Below are positions 1 to 5,122 of a stretch of 8,293 nt of DNA, piece after piece. This stretch comes from Candidatus Methanomethylophilaceae archaeon (lineage in GTDB: Archaea > Thermoplasmatota > Thermoplasmata > Methanomassiliicoccales > Methanomethylophilaceae): NCBI GenBank assembly GCA_017475875.1, contig JAFVET010000028.1:1-8293 (forward strand). Direction: 5' to 3'. Under the pieces are notes generated by a model that was given only the letters and a program-made list of their open reading frames with translations, had not been told where the DNA came from and made no database searches. Each line of letters starts with the position of its first letter. Within the stretch, counting starts at the first letter, position 1. The position numbers and the translations under genes were made by a program.

Positions 1-87
1 GACATGCTGGAGCAGTGGCGCGAGAAGAGGAATGCTAATGGAGGTCACATCCAGCGAGGCGTTACCTTCCGAGGTAACACCTGCTGA
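1..87 (+). CDS. Possible 3' end of an unrecognised gene
   Basis: A reading frame open from the window edge ends at a TGA (85-87) and would give a 28-residue C-terminus. Its first ten codons (DMLEQWREKR) all end in G or C, as real genes in this window do, and look like an amphipathic helix. The later codons (AAT, GCT, GGA, GGT, CGA) are unlike the rest of the window. The stop lies inside the 40-92 inverted repeat. The end could instead be a remnant, or the frame may change near position 32. No family can be named from so little sequence. Confidence 0.3.
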   Translation, partial: DMLEQWREKRNANGGHIQRGVTFRGNTC

Positions 88-92
88 CCTCC
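40..92. repeat. Long imperfect inverted repeat / hairpin
   Basis: Three nested stems pair within 53 bases: 40-47 with 85-92 (8 bp, GGAGGTCA/TGACCTCC), 57-59 with 80-82 (3 bp), and 61-66 with 73-78 (6 bp, GTTACC/GGTAAC) around a 6-nt loop. One mismatch separates the two inner stems, and an asymmetric internal loop (48-56 against 83-84) separates them from the outer stem. It could fold as RNA from either strand. It may be a 3'-end structure of the upstream transcript or part of a small structured RNA; I do not recognise a known RNA family. The pairing is seen directly and the function is unknown. Confidence 0.55.
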
Positions 93-251
93 GAGAACGC
101 CGATTTACCGCCGCGAGCGGAGATCGTCACGAAATCTACCATGGCCAGCGAAATGATAGAAATTTTTTCGAGGCATCTGGACAAGAAGGTGGCGGGCCTG
201 AAGGGATTCGAACCCTTGGCCGTTCGATTAAGAGTCGAACGCTCTACCTAG
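78..251 (+). pseudogene. Coding-like open frame without a clear start, running into the tRNA region
   Basis: From just after a TAA (75-77) to a TAG (249-251) one plus-strand frame stays open. Its first 18 codons or so (LLTSENADLPPRAEIV) mostly end in G or C, like true genes here. An ATG at 141 starts MASEMIEIFSRHLDKK, also protein-like. The last part reads through the antisense strand of tRNA-Lys, so it cannot be conserved protein there. Upstream, the same frame has stops at 36 and 75. It could be a decayed gene end joined by frameshift to the frame at 1-87, a tiny 36-residue gene from 141, or chance. No family was recognised. Confidence 0.2.
163..168 (+). terminator. Oligo-T tract, possible archaeal terminator
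   Basis: Six consecutive T residues on the plus strand stand out in GC-rich surroundings, between the left-edge coding-like region and the oppositely oriented tRNA. Archaeal RNA polymerase can terminate at such tracts. This would end a rightward transcript before it runs antisense to the tRNA. The evidence is the tract alone. Confidence 0.25.
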
Positions 252-266
252 CTGAGCTACAGGCCC
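190..266 (-). tRNA. tRNA-Lys (anticodon CUU)
   Basis: Read on the minus strand this is a complete cloverleaf with no intron. The acceptor stem GGGCCTG (266-260) pairs perfectly with CAGGCCC (200-194). The D stem is GCTC/GAGC, and the anticodon stem TTCGA/TCGAA encloses loop CTCTTAA, giving anticodon CUU. The variable loop is short (CGGCC), and the T arm AAGGG-TTCGAAT-CCCTT is standard. The discriminator base is G (193), and the 3' CCA is encoded (192-190), so the nucleotidyltransferase need not add it. The tRNA decodes AAG, which should be the common Lys codon in this GC-rich genome. A TATA box lies about 29 nt upstream. The neighbouring gene runs the opposite way. Confidence 0.97.
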
Positions 267-276
267 CTACAGAATC

Positions 277-311
277 CTAGCATACCGTTCTTATATTTAA
301 GTGTATGCTAG
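277..311. repeat. 9-bp inverted repeat framing the tRNA promoter
   Basis: CTAGCATAC at 277-285 is the exact reverse complement of GTATGCTAG at 303-311. The 17-bp spacer contains the tRNA TATA box (291-300). Arms of this length on both sides of a core promoter are what an operator for a dimeric regulator, or a looped repression site, would look like. No such regulator is visible in the window, so function is inference. Confidence 0.6.
291..300 (-). promoter_or_regulatory. TATA box of the tRNA-Lys gene
   Basis: On the minus strand the sequence reads TTAAATATAA, a near-ideal archaeal TATA box. It is centred about 29 nt upstream of the tRNA 5' end at 266. It is nearly symmetrical and could also bind TBP the other way, but the CBS gene has a better-placed box of its own at 354-360. 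Confidence 0.75.
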
Positions 312-353
312 AGTTCACATTCAGACATTCCGCTGGCGACCGGTTGAGAAAAC

Positions 354-360
354 TAATTAT
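354..360 (+). promoter_or_regulatory. Putative TATA box for the CBS-domain gene
   Basis: TAATTAT is centred about 27 nt upstream of the ATG at 384, the spacing seen before several other first genes in this window. It favours the ATG at 384 over the one at 366, with a transcript that starts at or next to the start codon. Confidence 0.5.
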
Positions 361-383
361 CCCACATGACCGATGCATATCCG

Positions 384-872
384 ATGTCTACGCTCAAGGT
401 CAGGGATCTGATGACCACGGAAGTGGTGACGCTATCGCCTAAGGACACTGTCAAGAAGGCCACCCTCAAGTTCGCGGTCGACAACATCTCGGGGGCGCCC
501 GTGGTCGACAACCGCAACCACCTTCTCGGGATCCTGAGCGAGAACGATATCCTGGGGCTCATCTACAGCTACCAGGTCAAGCTCGACAAGCAGGACCGCG
601 ACTTCGCCCTCCTGGATTACGCGATGGACAACATCCGCGACGAGGATCTCGAGTATCTCCAGAAGATCTCGGACGAGATCTCCAACATCAAGGTAGAGAA
701 GATAATGACCCGTTCGGTCCTCACCACCTCCCCTGACGAGACCGTCAGCAACGTCCTCCGCGCCATGATCTCCATGGGCGTGAACCGTCTGCCGGTCGTC
801 GAGAAAGGCGTGGTCATCGGTGTCATCTCCAGGGCCGACATAGTGTTCGCGCTCTACAAGAGAAAGGTCTGA
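384..872 (+). CDS. Tandem CBS-domain protein
   Basis: The product is a soluble protein of about 162 residues made almost wholly of two CBS domains, at roughly residues 5-60 and 103-158. Each begins with the usual V-x-x-(L/I)-M-T pattern (VRDLMTTEVVTL and VEKIMTRSVLTT) and ends with G-(I/V)-(L/I)-S-x-x-D-I. Such pairs form a Bateman module that binds adenine nucleotides or S-adenosyl ligands and usually regulates a partner. A helical, charged linker (about 62-102) separates them, and there is no catalytic domain. An in-frame ATG at 366 would add six residues, but 384 is preferred because of the TATA-box spacing. The gene is followed after 4 bp by the MBL-fold gene, suggesting co-transcription. 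The ligand and partner cannot be told from sequence. Confidence 0.9.
   Translation: MSTLKVRDLMTTEVVTLSPKDTVKKATLKFAVDNISGAPVVDNRNHLLGILSENDILGLIYSYQVKLDKQDRDFALLDYAMDNIRDEDLEYLQKISDEISNIKVEKIMTRSVLTTSPDETVSNVLRAMISMGVNRLPVVEKGVVIGVISRADIVFALYKRKV
863..868 (+). promoter_or_regulatory. Ribosome binding site of the MBL-fold gene
   Basis: AAAGGT lies inside the end of the CBS gene, 8 nt before the GTG at 877. This supports a GTG start and translation from a shared mRNA. Confidence 0.5.
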
Positions 873-876
873 TCGA

Positions 877-1641
877 GTGCTCGAGGTGCACGTCCTGGCC
901 AGCGGCAGCGACGGGACCTGCACGGTCATCCAATCGGACGACGACGCCATCGTCATAGATGCGGGCCTCAGTTGCAAGGCCCTTCTCAAGCAGATGGACC
1001 AGGAAGGGGTCGACCCCTCCTCCATCCGCGGGATATTCCTCACTCACGAGCATGCCGACCACGTATCCGGTGCCGGACCGCTCGCCAGGCGCCTCGGCGT
1101 GCCTGTGCTCACGAGCATGCCGACGTTTTCGGCCTGTAGCCTCGGACAGGTGGACTTCATACCGATCGACCACCGCGGACCGGTAAGTTTCGGTGGGTTC
1201 GAGGTGACCCCCTTGCCGACGTGTCACGACGCCGTGGACCCGTGCTGCTACTTCACTAAGACGGACCAGGGTTCGGTCCTGCTCGCGACCGACACCGGGA
1301 AGACGACGTTCCAGATAGACGACGCGATATCCAAGGCGGACGTCCTGATCCTCGAGTCCAACTACGACCCGGACATGCTGGCGAACGGACCCTATCCCCC
1401 TGCCCTCCAGAACCGCATCCGCGGCGACCACGGGCACCTCTCGAACTTCGATTGCGCACGGGCGATCAACCGCAACGTGCGCGACGGTCGCAGCGTCTTC
1501 CTTGCACATCTGAGCCGCAAGAACAACGTTCCCGATCTGGCCAGGGACACGGTCGCCACCGTCACCGGTATGCACCGCCTGAAGGTCGACTGCCTCGAGT
1601 TCTTCGGCGATTCGCGCACCCTCAAGGTGAAGGGACGATAA
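877..1641 (+). CDS. Metallo-beta-lactamase-fold hydrolase, YycJ/WalJ-like
   Basis: The product is a 254-residue cytosolic metallo-hydrolase. It opens with V-L-A-S-G-S-D-G-T, the strand and loop typical of the YycJ group. The metal ligands are visible: H57-E-H59-A-D61-H62, H117 and D139 (ATDTG). Further family marks are ESNYDPDML near residue 160, G-H-L-S-N at 186-190, and LAHLSRKNN near the C-terminus. Bacterial YycJ proteins are reported as DNA exonuclease-like; the archaeal substrate is unknown, so nuclease action here is inference. The start is GTG, 4 bp after the CBS gene stop and with a ribosome binding site. Its end overlaps the end of the convergent gins51 gene by 20 bp. Length is normal for the family. 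Confidence 0.88.
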   Translation: MLEVHVLASGSDGTCTVIQSDDDAIVIDAGLSCKALLKQMDQEGVDPSSIRGIFLTHEHADHVSGAGPLARRLGVPVLTSMPTFSACSLGQVDFIPIDHRGPVSFGGFEVTPLPTCHDAVDPCCYFTKTDQGSVLLATDTGKTTFQIDDAISKADVLILESNYDPDMLANGPYPPALQNRIRGDHGHLSNFDCARAINRNVRDGRSVFLAHLSRKNNVPDLARDTVATVTGMHRLKVDCLEFFGDSRTLKVKGR

Positions 1642-2545
1642 GCTGGGCCTTCTCAGAACGGACCAGCGCCTGCGCCAGTTCGGTCGGCATGACCACTACG
1701 TCCTCTTTCTTCAGAACATAGTCCCACCTCGGACCGGCGAACGGGGGCAGGTCCTCGAGGATGCGTATCGGGACGCACCGGGCCGGTTCGGGTTCCGGTG
1801 CCTTGACGGGCGCCGGAGCGACGGGTTCCTTCGGAGGTTCGTCCGCGAGTTCCTGGAAATCATCGGCCTGGTCGTCGAAAGGCTCGTCGAACGACTCGAA
1901 GGGAGGCTCGAACTCGTCGTCCGGTGGAAGTTGATCGTCAGGTGGCGTCGCCGTGCTTTCCGTCGCCGGTGCGGCCATGGTCTCTTCCACATGCGCGGGT
2001 TCTTCGGTGACCTTTGGTTCGGGGTCGACCTCTGGTGTGTATGGCGTGTTTTCCACGTGTGGCGCGTCCTCGATGTGTTGAGGCACTGCCGTATCGGGTT
2101 GAACGTCCCCCGGCATGGGTTCGTCGATGCGGGCAACCCTGTAGGTCCCCTTCCCGCGGAGGCGGTCGACCGTCTGGAGCATCTTCCTGGACTCCTCGGT
2201 GACCTTCTCGTAGTAGTCGCGCTCCTCCGGGGTCATCAGTTCCACGGCCTGCTTGGACCCCTGCGCCGCGTGAACGGCCATCATGCAGATCTTGTCCACA
2301 CGGAACTCGGTTATCTGTTTCGCAGTCTTCTCCGCGTTCCGCTTGCGGCTCAGCGCACCCTCGGCCATGATGGAGTCCGGGTCCACCGCCACCAGCCTCT
2401 CGTATTCCTGCCGGATCTTGGACAGGAGGTCCGCCATCGCGCGGTAGAGGTCCGGTCTGACCGATGAGAGGGGACTGCTGCGTTTCTCCACTCTGTAGAG
2501 TTCCGAGAGTTCCTCGAAGGTCATCGGTTCGTAGACGGGGCACAT
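1622..2545 (-). CDS. gins51: Archaeal GINS complex subunit Gins51
   Basis: Gins51 is part of the tetrameric GINS complex that joins Cdc45/RecJ-like protein and MCM in the replicative helicase. The N-terminal helical A domain (about residues 8-130) starts with the family pattern ELSELYRVEKRSS. The small C-terminal B domain (about 259-304) carries VPIRILEDLPPFAG and a final beta strand. The A-then-B order marks the Gins51 (Sld5/Psf1-like) type. Between them is an unusually long linker of about 115 residues, rich in Pro, Glu and Asp with spaced Phe, likely disordered. At 307 residues the protein is much longer than many archaeal homologues, which have around 190. The ATG at 2545 fits a TATA box 26 nt upstream; a second ATG at 2524 would drop seven residues. 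The gene appears to be single. Confidence 0.88.
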   Translation of the reverse strand: MCPVYEPMTFEELSELYRVEKRSSPLSSVRPDLYRAMADLLSKIRQEYERLVAVDPDSIMAEGALSRKRNAEKTAKQITEFRVDKICMMAVHAAQGSKQAVELMTPEERDYYEKVTEESRKMLQTVDRLRGKGTYRVARIDEPMPGDVQPDTAVPQHIEDAPHVENTPYTPEVDPEPKVTEEPAHVEETMAAPATESTATPPDDQLPPDDEFEPPFESFDEPFDDQADDFQELADEPPKEPVAPAPVKAPEPEPARCVPIRILEDLPPFAGPRWDYVLKKEDVVVMPTELAQALVRSEKAQLIVPSP

Positions 2546-2568
2546 CGTCTGCTCTATCCCTACTTTGC

Positions 2569-2574
2569 TAAATA
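2569..2574 (-). promoter_or_regulatory. TATA box of gins51
   Basis: Read on the minus strand this is TATTTA, centred about 26 nt upstream of the ATG at 2545. No Shine-Dalgarno sequence precedes that ATG, so a leaderless mRNA is likely. Confidence 0.5.
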
Positions 2575-2602
2575 GGGTTTTGGTCCGTTGGTCCGCAATC
2601 GG

Positions 2603-2608
2603 TTATAT
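2603..2608 (+). promoter_or_regulatory. TATA box of the DUF167 gene
   Basis: TTATAT is centred about 24 nt upstream of the ATG at 2630 and less than 10 nt from the ATG at 2615. This places transcription start at or next to 2630 and makes that ATG the likelier start. Confidence 0.6.
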
Positions 2609-2629
2609 CGCACGATGCGATACGTCGTC

Positions 2630-3181
2630 ATGGACATAACCGTCGCCGACGTCTGCAGGGGCCGTGGGGACCGCACCGAGGTGGACATCACCGTCTCGCC
2701 GAGGTCGAACCGCTCGGGGGTCGAAGGGATCGACGGATGGCGGAGGAGGCTGATCGTCCGCGTGAAGTCCCCACCGCTGGACGGCCGCGCCAACAAGGAG
2801 GTGGCCGCGCTTTTCAAGGAGGTCACCGGGTTCCCGTCCGAGGTGACTGCCGGACAGACGTCCCACCAGAAGACCGTGACCGTAGCCGGACCCCTGGACG
2901 AGGTGGTCGCGGGGCTGGAGCGTGCGCGAGATGGACGACGTCGAACGCGGGGAGTTGCTGTCCGCGCTTCTGGACGAGCTGCGCGAGGCGGTCGAGGGCA
3001 GGATGATACTCGTGGAAGGGAGGAAGGACGTCGAATCCCTTCGCGCAGTTGGCATCGACGGCGACTTCTACTGCGTCCAATCCGGCGGAGGTCCGGTCAG
3101 GGCCGCGGAGGCGGCATGGAAGGGAGGGGTAGCGACAGTGATCCTCACGGACTGGGACACGCGCGGCGACGACCTTGCTGA
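2630..3181 (+). CDS. DUF167 (YggU-like) protein with no stop at the domain end
   Basis: The first 95 residues or so form a DUF167 domain, a small alpha/beta fold of unknown function found across life. Recognisable parts are VDITVSPRSNRSGVEG, then LIVRVKSPPLDGRANKEV, then GQTSHQKTVTV. The domain ends near 2926, but this frame has no stop until TGA at 3179-3181, about 255 nt inside the out-of-frame Toprim gene. The extra tail is very rich in Arg and Gly and uses codons (CGA, GGA, CGT, GAT) rare elsewhere in the window, so it looks like a shadow of the Toprim frame. Probable explanations are a lost stop codon, a frameshift or sequencing error, or a DUF167-Toprim fusion by +1 shift. The start at 2630 is chosen from the TATA-box spacing; in-frame TTG 2588 and ATG 2615 are possible. 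Confidence 0.75.
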   Translation: MDITVADVCRGRGDRTEVDITVSPRSNRSGVEGIDGWRRRLIVRVKSPPLDGRANKEVAALFKEVTGFPSEVTAGQTSHQKTVTVAGPLDEVVAGLERARDGRRRTRGVAVRASGRAARGGRGQDDTRGREEGRRIPSRSWHRRRLLLRPIRRRSGQGRGGGMEGRGSDSDPHGLGHARRRPC

Positions 3182-3326
3182 CAGGCTGAGGACCAACCTC
3201 TCCTCGCTCGGAGTGCCTTACGACGACTCCTTCCGCGAGAGGATGGCCCGGCTCTGCAGACCGTACTGCATGGACGTCGAGTCGCTGCACACCGTGGCGG
3301 CTAGGCTCATCTCACCTCTTAAATGA
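2931..3326 (+). CDS. Small stand-alone Toprim-domain protein
   Basis: The product is a 131-residue protein that is essentially one Toprim domain, the metal-binding fold of primases, topoisomerases and RNase M5. The conserved glutamate is E29 in ILVEGRKD, and the D-x-D motif is D74-W-D76 in ILTDWDTRGDD. A short N-terminal helix precedes it, and the C-terminus ends after the helix around VESLHTVAARL. It resembles the short archaeal proteins annotated as RNase M5-like or Toprim subdomain; the actual substrate is not known. GGAG at 2917-2920 lies 10 nt before the ATG at 2931. A GTG at 2922 in the same frame would add three residues. It overlaps the open DUF167 frame, and the two are probably co-transcribed. 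Confidence 0.83.
   Translation: MDDVERGELLSALLDELREAVEGRMILVEGRKDVESLRAVGIDGDFYCVQSGGGPVRAAEAAWKGGVATVILTDWDTRGDDLADRLRTNLSSLGVPYDDSFRERMARLCRPYCMDVESLHTVAARLISPLK
3319..3324 (+). promoter_or_regulatory. TATA box of the tmk-coaBC-PoK unit
   Basis: TTAAAT overlaps the stop codon of the Toprim gene and is centred about 26 nt before the tmk ATG at 3348. The 21-nt gap before tmk has no Shine-Dalgarno sequence, so tmk probably begins a new, leaderless transcript. Confidence 0.55.
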
Positions 3327-3347
3327 TTTGAGTGCATCCTCCACGCA

Positions 3348-3932
3348 ATGAAAGGTCCTCTCATCGTCGTGGAAGGCATCGACGGTTCCGGCAAGAGCAC
3401 CCTCTGCAAAGGGATAGCCGACCGTCTCCGTTCCCGCGGGGTACCCGTCGAGGTGACCGCGGAGCCGACCCACGACCGCATCGGCGCGCTCATCCGTTCC
3501 GATGTGGGTTTCTCGCCGAGGACCGAGGCCCTCCTGTTCGTAGCGGACCGCAACGACCACACCGAGGCCATGGACTCCTGGAGGTCGGAGGGTAAGGCGG
3601 TCGTCTGCGACCGTTACTTCGCGTCGACCGTGGCATACCAGTCCTCAGGGGAACGCGGCTGCGACGCGGAATGGCTGCTGTCCATCAATTCGGCGTTCAC
3701 GGGGGAGGCCGACGTGACTATACTCCTCGACCTGGATCAGGCGACGGCCATGGGCCGCGTGGATGTGAGGGGCGAGGAGAAGAGCAAGTTCGAGAAGGAA
3801 GACTTCCTGAAGGAGGTCCGCCGCAGCTACCTGGAACTGGCCAACAGGTTCGGTTTCCACGTGGTGGACGCCTCGCGTCCCGGCGGGGAGGTCCTGGAGG
3901 AGGTCTTCGGAATCATAGAGAGGTATATCTGA
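3348..3932 (+). CDS. tmk: Thymidylate kinase (dTMP kinase)
   Basis: This enzyme phosphorylates dTMP to dTDP with ATP, for DNA synthesis. The product is 194 residues, normal for the family. The P-loop is VEGIDGSGKST (residues 8-18), followed by AEPTHDRIGALIR, the region that holds the nucleoside monophosphate. The D88-R89-Y90 motif is in CDRYFASTVAYQ. The lid segment lies around RVDVRGEEKSKFE, with its basic residues. The start ATG is supported by the TATA spacing. The stop overlaps the coaBC start by one base (TGATG), so translation is probably coupled. Confidence in the family is high. Confidence 0.95.
   Translation: MKGPLIVVEGIDGSGKSTLCKGIADRLRSRGVPVEVTAEPTHDRIGALIRSDVGFSPRTEALLFVADRNDHTEAMDSWRSEGKAVVCDRYFASTVAYQSSGERGCDAEWLLSINSAFTGEADVTILLDLDQATAMGRVDVRGEEKSKFEKEDFLKEVRRSYLELANRFGFHVVDASRPGGEVLEEVFGIIERYI
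3918..3924 (+). promoter_or_regulatory. Ribosome binding site of coaBC
   Basis: GAGAGGT near the end of tmk lies 7 nt before the ATG at 3932. It supports that start rather than an upstream one within the tmk coding region. Confidence 0.55.
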
Positions 3933-5122
3933 TGCACCCGTCCGAGGAGATCTACTGCGAGAAGAGCACCAGGCTCAGAGGAAAGACGATCGTCATAGGA
4001 ATCACCGGAAGCATAGCCGCGACGGAATGCTTCGGCACGATACGCGAGCTGGTGAGGCACGGCGCCACCGTGAGGGTGGTCATGTCCGAGGCCGCCACCA
4101 GGTTGGTCACACCGGAATCGATGGAGTTCGCGTGCGGCGAGCCCCCGGTGACGGAGCTCACCGGCAGGACGGAGCACATCACGATGGTCGGCGACAGGAA
4201 GGACGCGGACCTGTTCCTCATCTACCCCGCCACCGCCAACACCATCTCGAAGATAGCGCAGGGAATAGACGACACCCCAGTGACCACGATGGCCACGGTC
4301 GCGCTGGGTGCCGGTATTCCGGTAGCAATAGCCCCCGCGATGCACGAGGCCATGTACACCAACCCCGCGGTGGTGGAGAACATCGAGCGTCTGAAATCCT
4401 GGGGGGTGTCGTTCATCGGCCCCCATACCGACGGCAACAGGGCGAAGGTCACATCCCGCGACCAGGTCGTGGCCTGGACGTTCAGGCTGCTCTACCGTAA
4501 CTACCTGTCCGGGAGGCGCATACTCGTCATCGGCGGAAGGAGCGAGGAGCCCATAGACTCGATGAGGATAATCACGAACCGTTCCTCCGGGCTCATGGCG
4601 GTCTCCCTCGCGCGCCGCGCCTTCGAGAGAGGGGCGGAGGTCGAGCTGTGGATGGGCGGGACCAACGTGCCCCTCCCCGATTACATGAAGGTAAGGAGGT
4701 TCTCGACCGTGTCTGACCTGGCATCGATGGTCGGGGACATAGACCACGACATCGTGGTGGTTCCGGCCGCACTCGCGGATTTCACCCCCCACTCGGTCGC
4801 TACCGGCAAGATCCCCAGCGAGAACCCGTTCGGCCTGGACCTCGACCCGGTCCCCAAGGTCCTCCCGCTGATCAGGAAGAAGTGCAGCGTCGTCGTCGGT
4901 TTCAAGGCCGAGTCCGGTCTGAGCAGGGCCGAGCTCGAGGCCCGCGCCCGTGCGAGGATGGACGCGTACGGACTTTCAGCGATGGTCGCCAACGACATCG
5001 ACGACGTGGGACTGAAGACCTCATCGGCCGTCCTTGTCACGCCGGACGGTTCCAAGGACATATCCGGCACCAAGGAGAGCGTCTCGGACGAGATCCTCGA
5101 CTACTGCGTGGGACTGCTTTGA
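3932..5122 (+). CDS. coaBC: CoaBC: phosphopantothenoylcysteine synthetase/decarboxylase
   Basis: This bifunctional enzyme joins cysteine to 4'-phosphopantothenate and then decarboxylates the product to 4'-phosphopantetheine, for coenzyme A. It has 396 residues, normal for the fusion. The N-terminal flavin decarboxylase half (about 15-190) shows IGITGSIAA (22-30), PATANTISKIAQGI, and PAMH (135-138), where bacterial enzymes have PAMN. The C-terminal synthetase half (about 195-396) shows EEPIDSMRIITNRSSG (N216, S218, S219), VPAALADFTP, and TGKIPS with Lys293 matching the catalytic lysine region of the E. coli enzyme. The same frame is open for a further 87 codons upstream, but that stretch is antisense-like shadow of tmk. 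The start shares one base with the tmk stop, and the stop overlaps the pantoate kinase start. Confidence 0.95.
   Translation: MHPSEEIYCEKSTRLRGKTIVIGITGSIAATECFGTIRELVRHGATVRVVMSEAATRLVTPESMEFACGEPPVTELTGRTEHITMVGDRKDADLFLIYPATANTISKIAQGIDDTPVTTMATVALGAGIPVAIAPAMHEAMYTNPAVVENIERLKSWGVSFIGPHTDGNRAKVTSRDQVVAWTFRLLYRNYLSGRRILVIGGRSEEPIDSMRIITNRSSGLMAVSLARRAFERGAEVELWMGGTNVPLPDYMKVRRFSTVSDLASMVGDIDHDIVVVPAALADFTPHSVATGKIPSENPFGLDLDPVPKVLPLIRKKCSVVVGFKAESGLSRAELEARARARMDAYGLSAMVANDIDDVGLKTSSAVLVTPDGSKDISGTKESVSDEILDYCVGLL

Noticed and set aside
154..201. Possible C/D-box RNA (TGATAGA at 154-160, CTGA at 198-201)
   Set aside because: The C box departs from the consensus, the D box lies inside the tRNA, and there is no second box pair or terminal stem.
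32..280. An 82-residue open frame on the plus strand through the tRNA
   Set aside because: It crosses the whole antisense strand of tRNA-Lys, has poor codon use compared with neighbouring genes, and resembles no family.
1931..2467. A 178-residue open frame on the plus strand opposite gins51
   Set aside because: It is antisense to a well-supported gene and its His/Arg/Leu-rich product is typical of shadow frames in GC-rich DNA.
2558..2577. CCCTA...TAGGG inverted repeat at the gins51 promoter
   Set aside because: Only 5 bp per arm with a 10-bp spacer, which is easily chance, although it does overlap the TATA box.
3671..3931. N-terminal extension of CoaBC by 87 codons
   Set aside because: This stretch is the out-of-frame shadow of tmk, with Gly/Arg-rich low-complexity sequence; the ATG at 3932 has a ribosome binding site and fits the family.
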